Positions 33,580 through 46,294 of a stretch of 64,000 bases of DNA are shown one piece after another. Where the stretch lies: contig NADL03000013.1 in NCBI GenBank assembly GCA_002205965.3, positions 1 to 64,000 of the forward strand. Direction: 5' to 3'. This stretch comes from Kappaphycus alvarezii (Eukaryota > Rhodophyta > Florideophyceae > Gigartinales > Solieriaceae). The notes below the pieces were generated by a model. It was not told where the DNA came from. It saw only the letters and a program-made list of their open reading frames with translations, and did no database searches. A program made the translations under genes and the position numbers. Each line of letters begins with the position of its first letter. Position 1 is the stretch's first letter.

Positions 33580-35583
33580 TCACTCTACCGGCCGGAGAGC
33601 TTCCTTTAGGAACCTTCTGCGACTGCATTGCTGCAGACAACGACGTTTCTGACCGGTAGAAACTCGAGGCAGCGTTGAATAAGTAGTTATGCAGTTACTC
33701 GTACGTTCACCTTGCGTTAAAGAGAGAACTTCCAAATTACCATCCTTCTTGTCAAGATTGCGCTGTCCTCGCGCGACGAACTTTCGATCGTTAACGCCTT
33801 CACCGGTCGGTCTCGCGCGGTTTATATCTCTTCTCTTTCCGTAACTGGTAACTTTTTGCCACATACGGTACCGGTCTGTGAGCTGTACGATACCCTTCAC
33901 CCAATACATGAGCATGATTGACTACAGTTTGATGGTCCATATTTGTTTGAGTAGCGAGGAACAGTCGCACATGCTTGCAAGTGGACGTTAACAAACCATC
34001 GAAGAACAAAGACTTCAACCTCCGGTCGGAAAATACAGTACCGCAACGGAGAGCTTTTTCCCACAACATCCGAGAGTAAGAATCCTAGGCAATTAAAGAA
34101 CTCTGCTTAAAATTAACAACTTCCGAGTAGGCCATCGCGACTAACTCATCGTTCGCATATGTGCGAAGTATTAATTGAACCACTTCCTTGTACGTATGGA
34201 GCAACTCATGTTGACGCTTATCCATAGCCATCTGGCAGCCAATCATACGAGCTCGCACCAATACTTCGGCTTTTCCGGTGAGGTATAACTGGAAACAAAA
34301 CATGGAGGGCTGCTCCGGTACGTAATTTATATTAGAAGCGTCTTTGACCTTGGCCGAGAAGTTCAAAACCGCTATCGGATCTGATCTAGAGAACATGTGA
34401 GGTCTCATCTGGGTGTCAATCTTCTTCCGGTATTTAAAAATACTTTGTGACGACCCGAAGGAGTCTGCAGAACGTATTTTTAACCAATATTTCTGGTATT
34501 TCACTGCCTTCGTGATCTACTCATTCACCGGGCGTAACGGCTTCATCTTCTTACCAGAGGATTTCTTCTTTTCTCACCGCGACGGGAACCATCCAAACCG
34601 GTTGAAGACGAACTGGATGAACTCAACGACTCCGAATCGGTGTACTCATCACTTAAATCATGGGAACACTTACGACAGGAACCATTCTTGCTCTTCTTCT
34701 TTTTCTTGTGACTTTTGCTCTTCCTCCGGCCATCATCGGAACTTGAATCTTCAGATTCCGATTCGGACGTCTAGTCTCCTCTTGATGATACTTGCGACCT
34801 GACTGAGACTTCTTTTTACAATGACGGGAAGTATAGCGATCATCATCACGCCCATCACGTCCACTACGGTGCATAGGACTCGACTAATATCATTAGATTA
34901 TCGTTCCCCAGTATTGTTAACCGGAAGTTACGTTTGCTTCACATCAAAGGTTGGAATAACAGACATCCGTAATGGACTTGTATTACCGAGTTCGGTGTTA
35001 TTAGGTTGCAATGCCCAGACGGGCCTGGTAGACTCTTGGTGAGATCTCTGGTCGTTAAACCACTCTAACCGTCCGGTAAGAGTTTGGAATCATCGCCAGC
35101 CGTGAGTAACTCCTCAATGGGCATATTTATGAAGCGCTTCATCAGAGCTGTATACTCCTCTCGAATGAATTTCATGACCATCGGCTCCGTAGCTTCAGCC
35201 ATAATCTCGTAAACCTTCGTTTGAAGCTCGTATTCCATAACCGAACGGACTTGTTCCTGCACCTCCCTTCTAGCCATTTCATATACTTCTACTTTTAATT
35301 TCGAAAGTATGTTCTTCTTCAATTCTTCTTTGGCTTTATCAACTTCCGTGCGGAGTCGTTGATCTAGGTCATCCAATAAAAGCGGGACGACCTCGCTGTG
35401 TATCCACCGGGAATTTTCCGAACAGATCAGAGAGGTCATGGCTCTTGCCAAACCACTATCTCCCGATGGCAGTCCTGGTAATAACTGATAGCCAGCCGAA
35501 GTAAAGGGGTCGCTGGCACTTGTTTGCGTCGCTTGGTTCCGTGTTCGGTCGTTCAAATACCGATCCTGTTCAGCGAGCGGCAT
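33580..35583 (-). pseudogene. Gypsy gag region, broken
   Basis: The first piece (35583-35065, 172 residues) starts MPLAEQDRYLNDRTRNQATQ and has a long charged coiled-coil-like helix. A Lys/Ser-rich segment (34874-34500) follows, then capsid-like pieces (34504-34085 with MFCFQLYLTGKAEVLVRARM; 34069-33800; 33915-33580). No clear CCHC knuckle survives. The assignment is from position upstream of the protease and the overall composition. Confidence 0.55.
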
Positions 35584-36500
35584 CGTTAGTGCCGAACCCG
35601 CACTGCAGGTGATATGAGAAGACTAAGAGCCTTCCGGGAGGTATGCAGGGGTGTACATCTTAAATTACATCACTCCTTTCACAAAGTACCGAACGGATAA
35701 TACGATGATTTTTAACTCTGTCTTCTCTTTTTTCCGGTGACGTCTCCTCTCGAACCTAAAACCGAACTTTGTTAACCAAAAGGTGTTCTAGGTTGGGAGA
35801 CCAGTTACGATATAACTCAGTTAGGGGTCACTTCTCTTACCTAGCGGACGTCTCCGTTCGGAAAAGGGAAGGACCTTGGTAGATTGATAGAGCGTCGATT
35901 AGGTCTACGACCGGCGATGGAACACTGAAAGGAAAACAAGGAAAACAAAAGGCAGAGGCTGGCTCACTCCCGGAACGAGCTAACCGGGTCGCGGTTGGGT
36001 GGATCACGCGGGGCGGTGACTGCGCGATACAGGCCAGGAGGGTACTGGTGGCGCAATGAGTAACCGAACGGGAAAGTCAAAAGTAAAAAGTAAAGGAGGG
36101 AACTTCAAGGCGGAAGGGTGCTTACCTCTTTACTTGACTGGTATCGTAAAGGAAATCACAGTTAAATATATGTGAATTCCCTACGGAGTCCGATTGGACT
36201 GTGCACTGGACCAAAGCGGTCCATCCACTTAGGTTCCAATTTCTACTAATTATCATACGCATTACTACCTTAGACCCTACTTCACTTTGGACACTCCTGT
36301 AATTACCTTACGGGTCCTTACCCCGGTATATGGTACACTACAGTACATCCTCATCTTTTCCACGTGGTTGCCCAACGGGGTCACCGCGGGCATTGATCAG
36401 AAACCAAGCGGCCGGTTGATTCGCCCTTGGATCCCTAAAAAATCACTCATCCCAAGTAAGGTACGGTCATTTCCATGACTTCACCTCAACGAATCACGAA
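35584..36500 (-). other. Upstream region of the gypsy element
   Basis: No ORF of note. By position it should contain the 5' LTR, primer-binding site and leader of the minus-strand gypsy element. I could not place the boundaries. Confidence 0.35.
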
Positions 36501-36517
36501 TTTGTTCCTAAATAAAT

Positions 36518-39500
36518 TGTTGGAGAATCTTACTTAGAGGGTCAGAAAAGAACGAAGAGAAAGCTTTTCTGACTCGTAAGAGTAACCGAGGTAAGAAAAT
36601 TTTCACTTGTAATAAATTATATCACCTTTCTAGTAACTGCTGGTATAGCAAAAACATAGATTGAATGAAAATACATATGAAAAGTATGACCTGCTTTATT
36701 TATGGCGAGCCTGAACATATCGCCGGAAATTTCAAAAACAGAACGCTCAATGTAAACAACGCGACAGCAATTCTGGCGGTAACTCGAGAATTTCTGGCGA
36801 ACTCCAGCGGAAAACAGTCCGACAAGTGTATATTAGACTCCGGCTACAAGAGATGTATTTAAATCAGTGGGGTAAGTTTGTATCATCACAAAGGGAGAAG
36901 GTGTCTTCAGAGTGGAAAATAATGATTTCATCAATTTGGTTGATTATGGGACAGAAATTTTCATATCTGTGATGCTAGGAAAGCTCAAAAGGATTTTATT
37001 AGAGAATTTCATCTGCATTCATGACTTGATGTACAATCTTATCTCTATTTCTTAAGCGATGAGAAATAATGTCAAGATCGTTATAGATGAAGATAACATT
37101 AGAACTGTTGCTTGTGTGCTGAGAATTTTGCATAATCCGTCTGAAGGGGCTAATATGGTGGTAGTATAGAAGAGCGATGGGCTCTAAGAGGCTGTACCCA
37201 GTATAAGCAATTGCGATGCGAATGTTGCTAGCACAAAGAAAATGCTTGAATGACATCAGCTACTCGTGCATTGCAGCAGAGGTGCGTTGCAAGCCACCTC
37301 ACCCTACCTGAAAGGATTGAAAAAGAATGACAGGGAAGAAGACGTGTCACACTGTGAGCCGTACAAATTCGGTAATTCAACGAGGACACCACGAAATTAT
37401 AGGCATGTAGAGGACGATAGGACTACAAGGTCAGTGGAAGGGTTTCTATAAAGACGTAGTTGGTCCTATGAAACATAAATCGCTTGTAAATTAGAAATTT
37501 TTTGTGATATTTCGAGACGAATACAGCGAGTATTCCATCGTTAGTTGCTTGGGTAAGAAAAGTGAGGCAGTAAGTGCAGTAATCGAGATGATTTGGAAAC
37601 TATAAATATATTTTAACAAAAAGGTAGAAAATTTGGCATGTATCTACCGCACGGAAATACAGTGAAGTGGGTGAGATCTGATGTAAGAGGCGAGTATTTC
37701 GGCCACTCATTCCTTAATTTGTTTTGTGGTAAAGAGAATTGTATATGAAGTAACAAGAACTTATCCACCTGAATCAAACAGAGGAGCAGAGAGCCTGAAT
37801 CGTACACTTTTTTACATAGAAAGAACGATGCTGCTCACTGCCTCTGAATTGCCGCCGACGCTGTGGTCAGAAGCCGTAAATACGGTATGCTTTATACGTA
37901 ATGGTTTGGTAACGCGTAGTTGTGGCTAGAATAAGACCCGTGCGAATTCATAGAAAAGAAAAACGTGCCGTAGGACACATATGTAGGTTTAGATGCAAAG
38001 CGTATGTGTACAAGCTATAGGCGAAACAGGATGAAAACTTCGCCATTAGGGCAGCACTAAAAGGTTTAGTACGCTATTTCAAATGAGATAAGTATAGATT
38101 TCTGATCCTGATGATACTAAATATCGTTAAAAGAATTGTTTAAACTTTAATGAGGATATGAGGTAACTTGGAAGAAGAATAAGTTCATTGAATTTGACGT
38201 GGAAGATAAACTTGTTATCTTTTATGACCCTGAATCCGGTGAAGATTAAAATGTTGACTAATAGCATCAAAGTGGAAACGATGAAAAGAACTAAACTACA
38301 GAAAAGACTTGGAATGATAGAACTAAGTTAAGAGCGCACCAAAAGGACAGTGATTTCCAAAATGGCAGTAGAATCAATGACAGCACTGCAGAATATCTAA
38401 CATACCATCCAGGGGTCTGTTGAACTAGAAGCCGCCACAGAGCTACCATTCAGGCGCCCAGAATTCGGAGAAGCCATTATGACTGAAGACAAGGTAACTT
38501 GTGATAATAGTATTCGAAATCTCACGAACAGGGTCTGGATATGGAAAACGCAGGTGGCTGTATGGAAGTAATGATATTCTAAATTGACTCCTTAAAAAGT
38601 TAGACACACTGAAATTAGTTCTGTTACTCGAAGGGAAAAAATAGATCAAAACGATGTGGGTCCTTGATCTCAAACGCAATGAAAAGGGGGAAATGAAACG
38701 CCTTCAAACGAGGATAGTTTTAAAGGGATTTTCGCAGATCCCCAGTGAGTATACTTCACAAAATAGTTTGCTCCAGTGCCGCAATACTCCACTACCCGAC
38801 TAGTTTATGAATTAGCAGTACATTTTGGCTGAAGGAGATCCCATATCGATGTAAAAAATTGTTTTCGTGAATGTTCTAATGAGGGAAGAAATTTATATGA
38901 CACATTGTGAGAGGTATGCGCTGAGATGCTAAGGATAAAGTGTGTATCAACTCAAGAAGGCACTTTAAAGATAGTGGAAAGCTTCCAGAGAATGTAATTT
39001 TCATTCGAACAATTTTTATTATCATTAAGCAGCGCAATTTTGAAGAACCTCCAACGCTGTACCTTTTTTACACAAATGAAAATTCATCCTCCTATTTATA
39101 CGAGGGGAAAATATTATTCCTGTTTGTAAATACGCAGTACGCCTTAGAAACAGTGAATATGGATTTTGAGAAGATGTTTGAAACATGAGTGTCGGCTAAG
39201 ATTGAAAAGTTCTTTTATATATCTGTAGAGGACTTGTTTTTTACCGCCAAGCCCAAAAATAACCAAATGGTGGAGAAGTAATTCTTCAATTCTCTGGAAT
39301 GGATAACTGCAGAGCAGTCGCTACTCCCCCGACACATGGGCTCGAACTTTAAATTGAATATGAAAAACTGATGCCAGATACAACACCCTACCGGCAGCTG
39401 GTGGGCGCTTTGATGTATCTCTCGAATACAGTGAGACCGGAAATTTCTTTTGCTGCGAATTTTCCGGCTTTTTACATGCATCTTACAAATACGGAATTAT

Positions 39501-40110
39501 GAACAGCAGCGAAAAATGTGTGCAGGTATCCAAAGGGAAAATCGGAACTGCAAATTACTTAAAGAAAAGGAGAAGCTGCACAAGTGATGAGATTCATTGA
39601 TTCAGATTGAGCTCAGGAAAAACAAAGACGCAAATCAATCGGTATATACATGTTTTTGTTCTTTGGTAGTGTAATCAGCTGTTGCTCTGAGCAAACAACA
39701 AGCAGTAGTTCCTCAGATTTATAAGGAGGCAAAATTTGCTACATTTGTCCTTTTTGCAAGAGGACTTCTTTGCTTGAATAGTATAGATATACATTTAACA
39801 AGGTGTTTGATGATGATGAGATGGATCTTTGCTATGTATTCGTACCGGTGAGGACAACGTGGGCTGTCTACGACATGTACATACTGGTCGTATTTGAAAA
39901 ATCTAAGCACATTGACTTGAATTACCGGTCCCTGGTAAATTATTCTTGCAAGTTAGTATTTAATTTAACTACATGCCTACAGATGAGATGATTGCGGAAT
40001 TCATGAAAAGAATCTATAGCGTGTCAAGTTTCACAGAATGATTAATCTTATGAAAATGGTGTAATCAATTATAAGGGGAGGGGTATTGTTGCAATTGTAT
40101 GATGGCGAGT
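36518..40110 (+). mobile_element. Degenerate Ty1/copia retrotransposon, plus strand
   Basis: A TGTTGGAGAATC start (36518), typical of copia LTRs, and a TGGTATAGC primer-site-like stretch (about 36640) precede a mutated CCHC knuckle (36690). The protease active site appears as KCILDSGYKRCI (36829). Pre-integrase, integrase (MRSDV-like ...VKWVRSDVRGEYF at 37665; LPPTLWSEAVNTVCFIRN at about 37850), RT (MWVLDLKRNEKGEMKRLQ at 38653; YRQLVGALMYLSNTVRPEIS at about 39393) and RNase H (SKHIDLNYRSLV at about 39900) follow in order. A purine tract AAGGGGAGGGG (about 40074) precedes a 3' LTR-like TGTTGCAATTG. Most of gag is missing and every domain carries stops. Confidence 0.75.
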
Positions 40111-43100
40111 AAGAATTGATTAGAACATTCAAGAATAATTTGTGCTAGTTCAGTTGCAATTTCTAAGGGTCGGGCGTTTTGCATTTTTGAATACTTTAAA
40201 GTAGGCTGAAAATGTTAGACCTACTTTTTTCATCACAAATATGGTATAGCCGCGAAAAGGTCCATTTAAGGACGACTTCGTGATGATGAGAAACAAATTG
40301 GAAGAACTTATGACTGCGAAACCGCCGAAAAATTTTCACCTGACATGAAGAAAACTTTGAATATCCTTAGAATGGAGCAAACTGTCGATCAGGAACAACA
40401 CGCTCTCTGGAATGGACTTTGGGATGAATTTATTCGCGATATATTTACATTATTGTGCTTAGGGATCTTTCGTTCAGAATGAGATCTGCGAGTAAAATGC
40501 TGCATCTAATTCCACTTCAATCTAAATCAGAGCTACTTCTTGTTCTTCCCCACTACCTGAATCTGAAATATGCATTGATGAAGTAGAGAATCGTGATTTA
40601 CGGTGGCTTTTCTGAAAGGTCTCGCAGCGAGAGTACGATTGATTGCTGACTGAGATATCGCCTGACGTGATCTGGTCCTTCATAGACGCACTGTGTCTTT
40701 TAATATGTTTTTAGTAAAAGAAAACCATTCCAAGTCAGCCTATTCCATTTTGCCGAAGAAGCCAATTTTTTACTCATGTTATCGCATCGGTTCATTCTCC
40801 ATTTTGAAATAAACCAGTACCAATGATCTATTGTGTGTTATCTTTGCTACGATGGCATCAAACTCAGCTTTAAGACCAAATTGCTGGGCATAATCCTCTG
40901 CAGATGAGCAAAATAAAGATTTTCCTCAGTTCACGTAGTAACTGAACGGCCTCACCTCGATGCTCTGTAATGAAGCTATTTGAGATTATCTATAACCGAA
41001 AAAGGTGCAAACATCCGTAGCAGTCTACGTAACTTATTTTAGTCCCTCCCAGAATTCCCGTACAGGGCGAAGCTTTTATTTTGCAACCCATTTACATCCT
41101 TATTAATGTGATTCTCTAAAATCACGGCCTTCAAGAAGTACGAAACAGACTCAATATGTCATATTCGTAACATTCAGTTCCAAAGGAACATAGTGATTCA
41201 AAAATATGTAGACCTAAATGACACATTCATTCACAAAGTTTCCAACCACGCAGTCAACTGCAGCTTTCCTTTTCGAGCCTCTCGCAGTTGATGAACTGCT
41301 CATAGTCATAAATGCTTATCTTTCCAACTCCAAATCATTCTATTCAGTGCATTCCTTTTTTTCAGTCTTTATGCAGCACAGTCCTTTGCTTCTATTTTGT
41401 GACTCCCTGTAAAATAGCTCCTTTCCATTCATTTTGATTCGCATTGTCCTCTCTAACAAGAGCTGAATGTTTCCCTTGAAAATATGAAGCGTACTAAGAA
41501 CTTAATTTTTCTTTGGTGCACAACCTCAATTTTCGGGTAAGAGAGTATATTTTTTCTTAATGCGAATTAAATCCCATTTAGTTCTGTCTCTAGCCAAAAT
41601 ATTTCTCGATACGGGACCAAATAGAAGTTTCCTATCTCCGTAGCAGGTTCCACCTTCTCTTCTAATGAAGTTCTACCGTGGCCTAGAAAGAGGTTAAGCG
41701 AAGTACGCTTCATTGAAACGCGTATTAATGCAAGTAAAGAACTCCTAGCAGGAGAATTTTTCGGGGTAGATGACAGGACTTCCGCAAATCGCCGTTAATA
41801 ATTGTTGGTTTTATAAGAAACACTCTGTTACTTCTCGACGCTACGTAAGCATTATAGTCGCTAGGTAATGTAGAGAACAAATTTTCACATTATATTTGTC
41901 AAGGAGGCGTCAAAACTTCCAACTTCAGCACTGGAGGTGTCCGTTATGTTTGCCTGTTTTCTTGAAGCTGGTGGATGATACATCAGTTTCTAAGTTTCTA
42001 ACAACATACGTATGTCCCGTAACTTAAAGATCTTCTTTTTTTTCTGATGCCAAAGTTTCTCAGCCCCAGATTCCTGTCCTTGAAATTAATAGTCATTATA
42101 AGTTTTTTTCCATTTTTACGCCGTTTGTTCATCTTATGTATACTTTTTTCATGAGAAAGGACACAAGTTGGTATCTTCTCGCTAAAGGGGGCATTCCGCG
42201 CTTCTCGATGCAGGGGACTTGATGAGAAACATCTCCATCGCTCCATCTTCCACCTTGACTTGTTCCAACATATCCATCGGGCTTAGGTGGATTCTCTAAC
42301 ATGGCTACTGCTTCATAGCATTTGGTAATGTAATTTAGTTTGGCGCTCGTGCTGTATTATCACTGCTAGAGTAATTTTTAGTGATCTTTTTTATCTGAAT
42401 ATCGGACATGGCAGCCAACTACTAAGAGGAGGGACTGTAGTTTATAGTAAGGTTATTTGCATCAACTTTCAACAAACATTGATTTCTGCACTTTATGCCC
42501 ACTTAAGGAACCTGAGAGCGTGTAGTCCCGGCCAATTGGCCTCCAACTTGGACCTGATTTTTTCCCGCAGACTAAAGCCACCCAATGGGCCAAAAGACCA
42601 CTTAACTAGTATCCAGCTTCGTTATTAATTACTTTGCTACAAATAATTCAGTTAACTCGCTGTCGTAGATAGTTAAAACCTATCTGGCAGTTATTTGTAT
42701 TTACTTGGCCACTATTGTTCCAGAATAAACATCTAAATCGATCCAATATCTTATTTTAGTGCCCAATTTAGACTCTTCATCTCCTTTTGAACGAAAATTT
42801 TGGCTATAATCATGTTTACCTCACCATTAAATACAGTATTACTTCTTTATTTTTATTCTGTGATATTCAGTCATCCTCGGTACCCTGCTCCGTCGTCAGA
42901 AAATAAAATAACCTCAAGTTCGTCGTTCCTCAAGACCGTCGTTTGTGACAACACCCTAACCTCTAAAGGAGATACTGAACACTGTACCCACTTTATATCA
43001 ATTTTTATCCAGATTTACACCCCAGGTGTCTTTGTTTTTCTGATCCGATTCCTCGCTAAGTTCTAGCATTGCGGTATAAAGGTCCTTTATTGCACCATAA

Positions 43101-44861
43101 AGGAAAAGTACAGCCTGTAGCAGTGCAAAAAAATCATTCCCCGCTGTACCACTCCAATTCTCCTCGTCATACATAAGCTGTGCTACTGCATTGCAAGGTG
43201 CATAAAGAATAAGAGGGGCAGAAGAACTCCTATAATTCTTTGTGTGTGTTGGCTTTTTCTTTTTTTCTGGCTATATCACGTAACTCGAGGTGAAAACCTG
43301 CAGAACACGCACTGCACTACACATACTGCCCTATTTTCCAAGAAAACCTTTAATTGGTTCCCATACACTTGAACAGAAACCATTCGTAATCTTTCCCTTT
43401 CATCTCAGTTGAAATGCGGAAAAATTCACTAGACGGGCTACATTTAAACTAGACCTTCCCTTTTTCCAAGCTGGCGAATCGGGGAAAATTTTCAATCCTC
43501 TCATTCTCTCTTCTCTTACTTCTGCCATAAGGGCAGTTTCACTGGTTGAATCCTGCTTCTTTGGTGGAATTGAAAGTTCTTGGTCAAAACGGCTGTGAGA
43601 CTCTTGATACTGTTCCAATGAAAACTTCAAGCCTGCATAAGACGCATTTGAACACAGGAAGACAAAAAGACAAACATCCTCATCTTTTCTTCAATGACAG
43701 CTGCTCTATCCAAGAAGAAGAAATTTCGATCTTCTCCGAATCCAGCGGCCCCGCAAGGCTTCATCAGCCGCCACTCCATCTTTGTCATGCTCTTTCCCAT
43801 CTTTAGTCAGCTTACCCCCTTCTGTGAACTTTTGGCAACAGAACTAGGGGGCACCTCCGAAACTATCTTTAGGGGGAATTGAGCATTCCCTCTAGAGATC
43901 CATCTTCTCTTACCACGTTCTCAACGTAGAGCAAAAAATATTCCACGTCAGATCCAGTCGCCCCATTGACTAGAAGCATGTTCTCGTTCATTCATTCAAT
44001 TCACAATAAGAATGAAATGAGTAACCTCCTCAACTTAGGAGTACCAGTTGAGGCGAATCTTCTTGCCTACTTTTCCCAGCGTGTTAAACGACACTACTAT
44101 TAATGTTTAAAGAATTACATAACTTTTTTTCTTCTCCTGGCTCTTCTTTTCATTCACTTCGTACAGCCCTTCCATAAGGAATTCCGTTACTACAGTAATT
44201 GCTGAGGCCGCGAAGGGTAGGTCGGTCTGTCGCGCGCTAATACGATAGGGTAGAGAGCCGGTATGGGGAAATACGGTGGAGAAGGAAGATGGGTAGTTGG
44301 AGAGGGACGTGATTTTCTTTTGGTTCCTCGGTACCGTCCCTTTAGATACTGGATGGTCGCCATCGTAGGCAATAAATAAATATTCTCAAATACCCAGCAG
44401 TACAGTGCACCACTTCTCTTTTCTGGTCCTCAGAAACTTCTAGAAGCCACGTTGTCGGTTGGAGGGTGGCCGGGGGGGACACGTACAGTGCGAGGTTCGT
44501 CTGAGCACAGTACTTGTACATTCACTTTTCGAGATCGGAAGACCAAGGTACCGCTGGAGCACCACTGACCAGGTTTTGGCGGAGGTAGTGGCGATTTTGG
44601 TGGGGTGGGTGGTCAGGAAGGCAGTGGCAGGGCTATAGAGGAAGGTGAGTCTACGAAGACGGAGGCGGGTTGTATGTTCGGAGGGTGTGGTAGTCCTTCC
44701 AGTGGTGCCGTGCCGTGGTGTCTTGCCGCACCTAGTACTGCGGATAACTGAAAACTTGACGAAAAACTAGAATATCAACACATCTTTGTGCTCGTAATGC
44801 ATAGCGAAACAGTATCGGCTCATGTCGGCTAGTCCACTAGTCCACGGTAGCATAGGTACGG
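40111..44861. other. Decayed region without a confident gene
   Basis: AT-rich. The minus strand at about 42246-42350 (YEAVAMLENPPKPDG-like reading) and at 43630-43400 (FSLEQYQESHSRFDQELSIPPKK) looks weakly coding and gag-like, but no domain can be named. The left end should contain the 3' LTR of the preceding copia element. Confidence 0.3.
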
Positions 44862-44939
44862 TAGCCCATGGCAGCGTCTATCCATCATAGCCCATGGCAG
44901 CGTCTATCCATCATAGCCCATGGCAGCGTCTATCCATCA
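44862..44939. repeat. Three perfect 26-bp tandem repeats
   Basis: The unit TAGCCCATGGCAGCGTCTAT plus CCATCA repeats three times with no mismatch at 44862-44887, 44888-44913 and 44914-44939. A partial, diverged unit (ggtagcatagg) precedes it. Confidence 0.9.
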
Positions 44940-46294
44940 AGACCTTAGGAAATGTCCATGAAAAGTCACCTTCATGTTGGCCAAACTCTAGCTGAATCCT
45001 CTCCCGCAACTCAAATTTGGATTATCATGTGTAATGAAATCCTTCGCATACATTGTCGCGGTGACTGCTCTCTTCCCAATATCCCAAATTCTATACGACA
45101 AGAAATGCATAACTAAAGATGTTTAGTCGAGTAGCAAGACTGATGGCGCAAGCCGTTAGCATATGCATTACGCGTATCACAAGGCTACGTCGATGATCCG
45201 TGAAACTGCTGACAATGGTTTCTTTGCTGAACAATCTGCTCATGTCGACTGTGGCAAAAATATGTCTAGCTGCGGATTTTTGTTTCCCGTCGACATTACA
45301 GGTACTTAAGAGGCACCGCAAGCGAACCTTTTGACACCCACCAGCTGTTTGGTAAACAGAATTGAACGGTTATCATGCAGCACCATATCATAATTCTCGG
45401 TCGCTCTCGAAATCGAGTCGTCGTGAAGGTTTGTCGCTCTATACACTTGAAAGGTTTCTCGTCTCGTATCGGGACAATGCAGTGAACAGTGAGAACATCT
45501 CCACCTCATCTACAAACAAGACGCAGCAATTACCAGCGAAAATAATCAGCTCCACGATCTAGCCTTGTTAGCTTTTTCTTTCGTCTAGCAGGCCTAATAT
45601 TCAATATATTCTTGATTGTTTCGTTCTTCGAAGACTCATGGTGCTAAAGTAGGAGCCGGACTGCCGTTTCATCTCAGTTGAAAAGGCGGAACATCATAAA
45701 TGGAAAGTTACTCCAGATATATTAAGTTTCAGCTTTTCTTTAGCCATTTGATAAACGCGATTTTCAATTGCAGGCGGCATAAGTTGCAACATCCGGTTTC
45801 TGTTGTATGCAATGTGTACGTCTCCCGGTAACCATTCCGTGTAGCCTTCACTACAAAGTTATCTGATGTTATGCACTAGCGGTCCGCCCTACACAGGGAT
45901 TCATTTTATTGAGGGCCGTTCGTTGGGCATAAAATTATTGTCGGGAGCAAGGCTTCTGTTCGATGGGAAGAAAAATCAACAGGTCATAGGTAAGCTCAGA
46001 ACGGAGGGGACGAAGACAAGCTCTCAGCACCCTTCAGGCAAATACCTGCGCTTGTTTCTACCTTTTGGGCATCACGGGACATTGTTCTAATTGGAGTGGC
46101 GCTGTAGTGACACATCTACGATTTACCATACATAGTAGGACGCTCGATACGTGAACTTATCCACGAATGTTTCTAGTCCGTGGCGTCCTCTCAGCCGTCT
46201 TTAGATTAATCCTTGTCCCGCCGGGAACTTTGATCACTTCTTTGCTCATTCTACGACTCTCTTCATACAATTTGTTAGGACTGGACGCAAAACC
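44940..46294 (-). other. Possible decayed coding sequence downstream of the WDTC1-like gene
   Basis: Minus-strand readings such as WLPGDVHIAYNRNRMLQLMP (about 45835-45776), FAGNCCVLFVDEVEMFSLF (about 45535-45480) and ARHIFATVDMSRLFSKETI (about 45270-45210) look coding, but lie in different frames with stops. I do not recognise the family. It could be a broken host gene or retroelement. Confidence 0.25.

Larger units (their letters stand above)
29300..36500 (-). mobile_element. Degenerate Ty3/gypsy retrotransposon
   Basis: The minus-strand order is gag, protease, RT, RNase H, integrase, which is the gypsy order. Domain pieces are listed separately. The outer parts (35584-36500 and 29300-29540) probably hold the 5' leader/LTR and 3' end, but no matching LTR pair could be found by eye. 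Confidence 0.75.

Noticed and set aside
36518..40110. LTR pair for the plus-strand copia element
   Set aside because: TGTTGGAGAATC at 36518 and TGTTGCAATTG near 40087 start alike, but the following bases do not align, so no pair is claimed.
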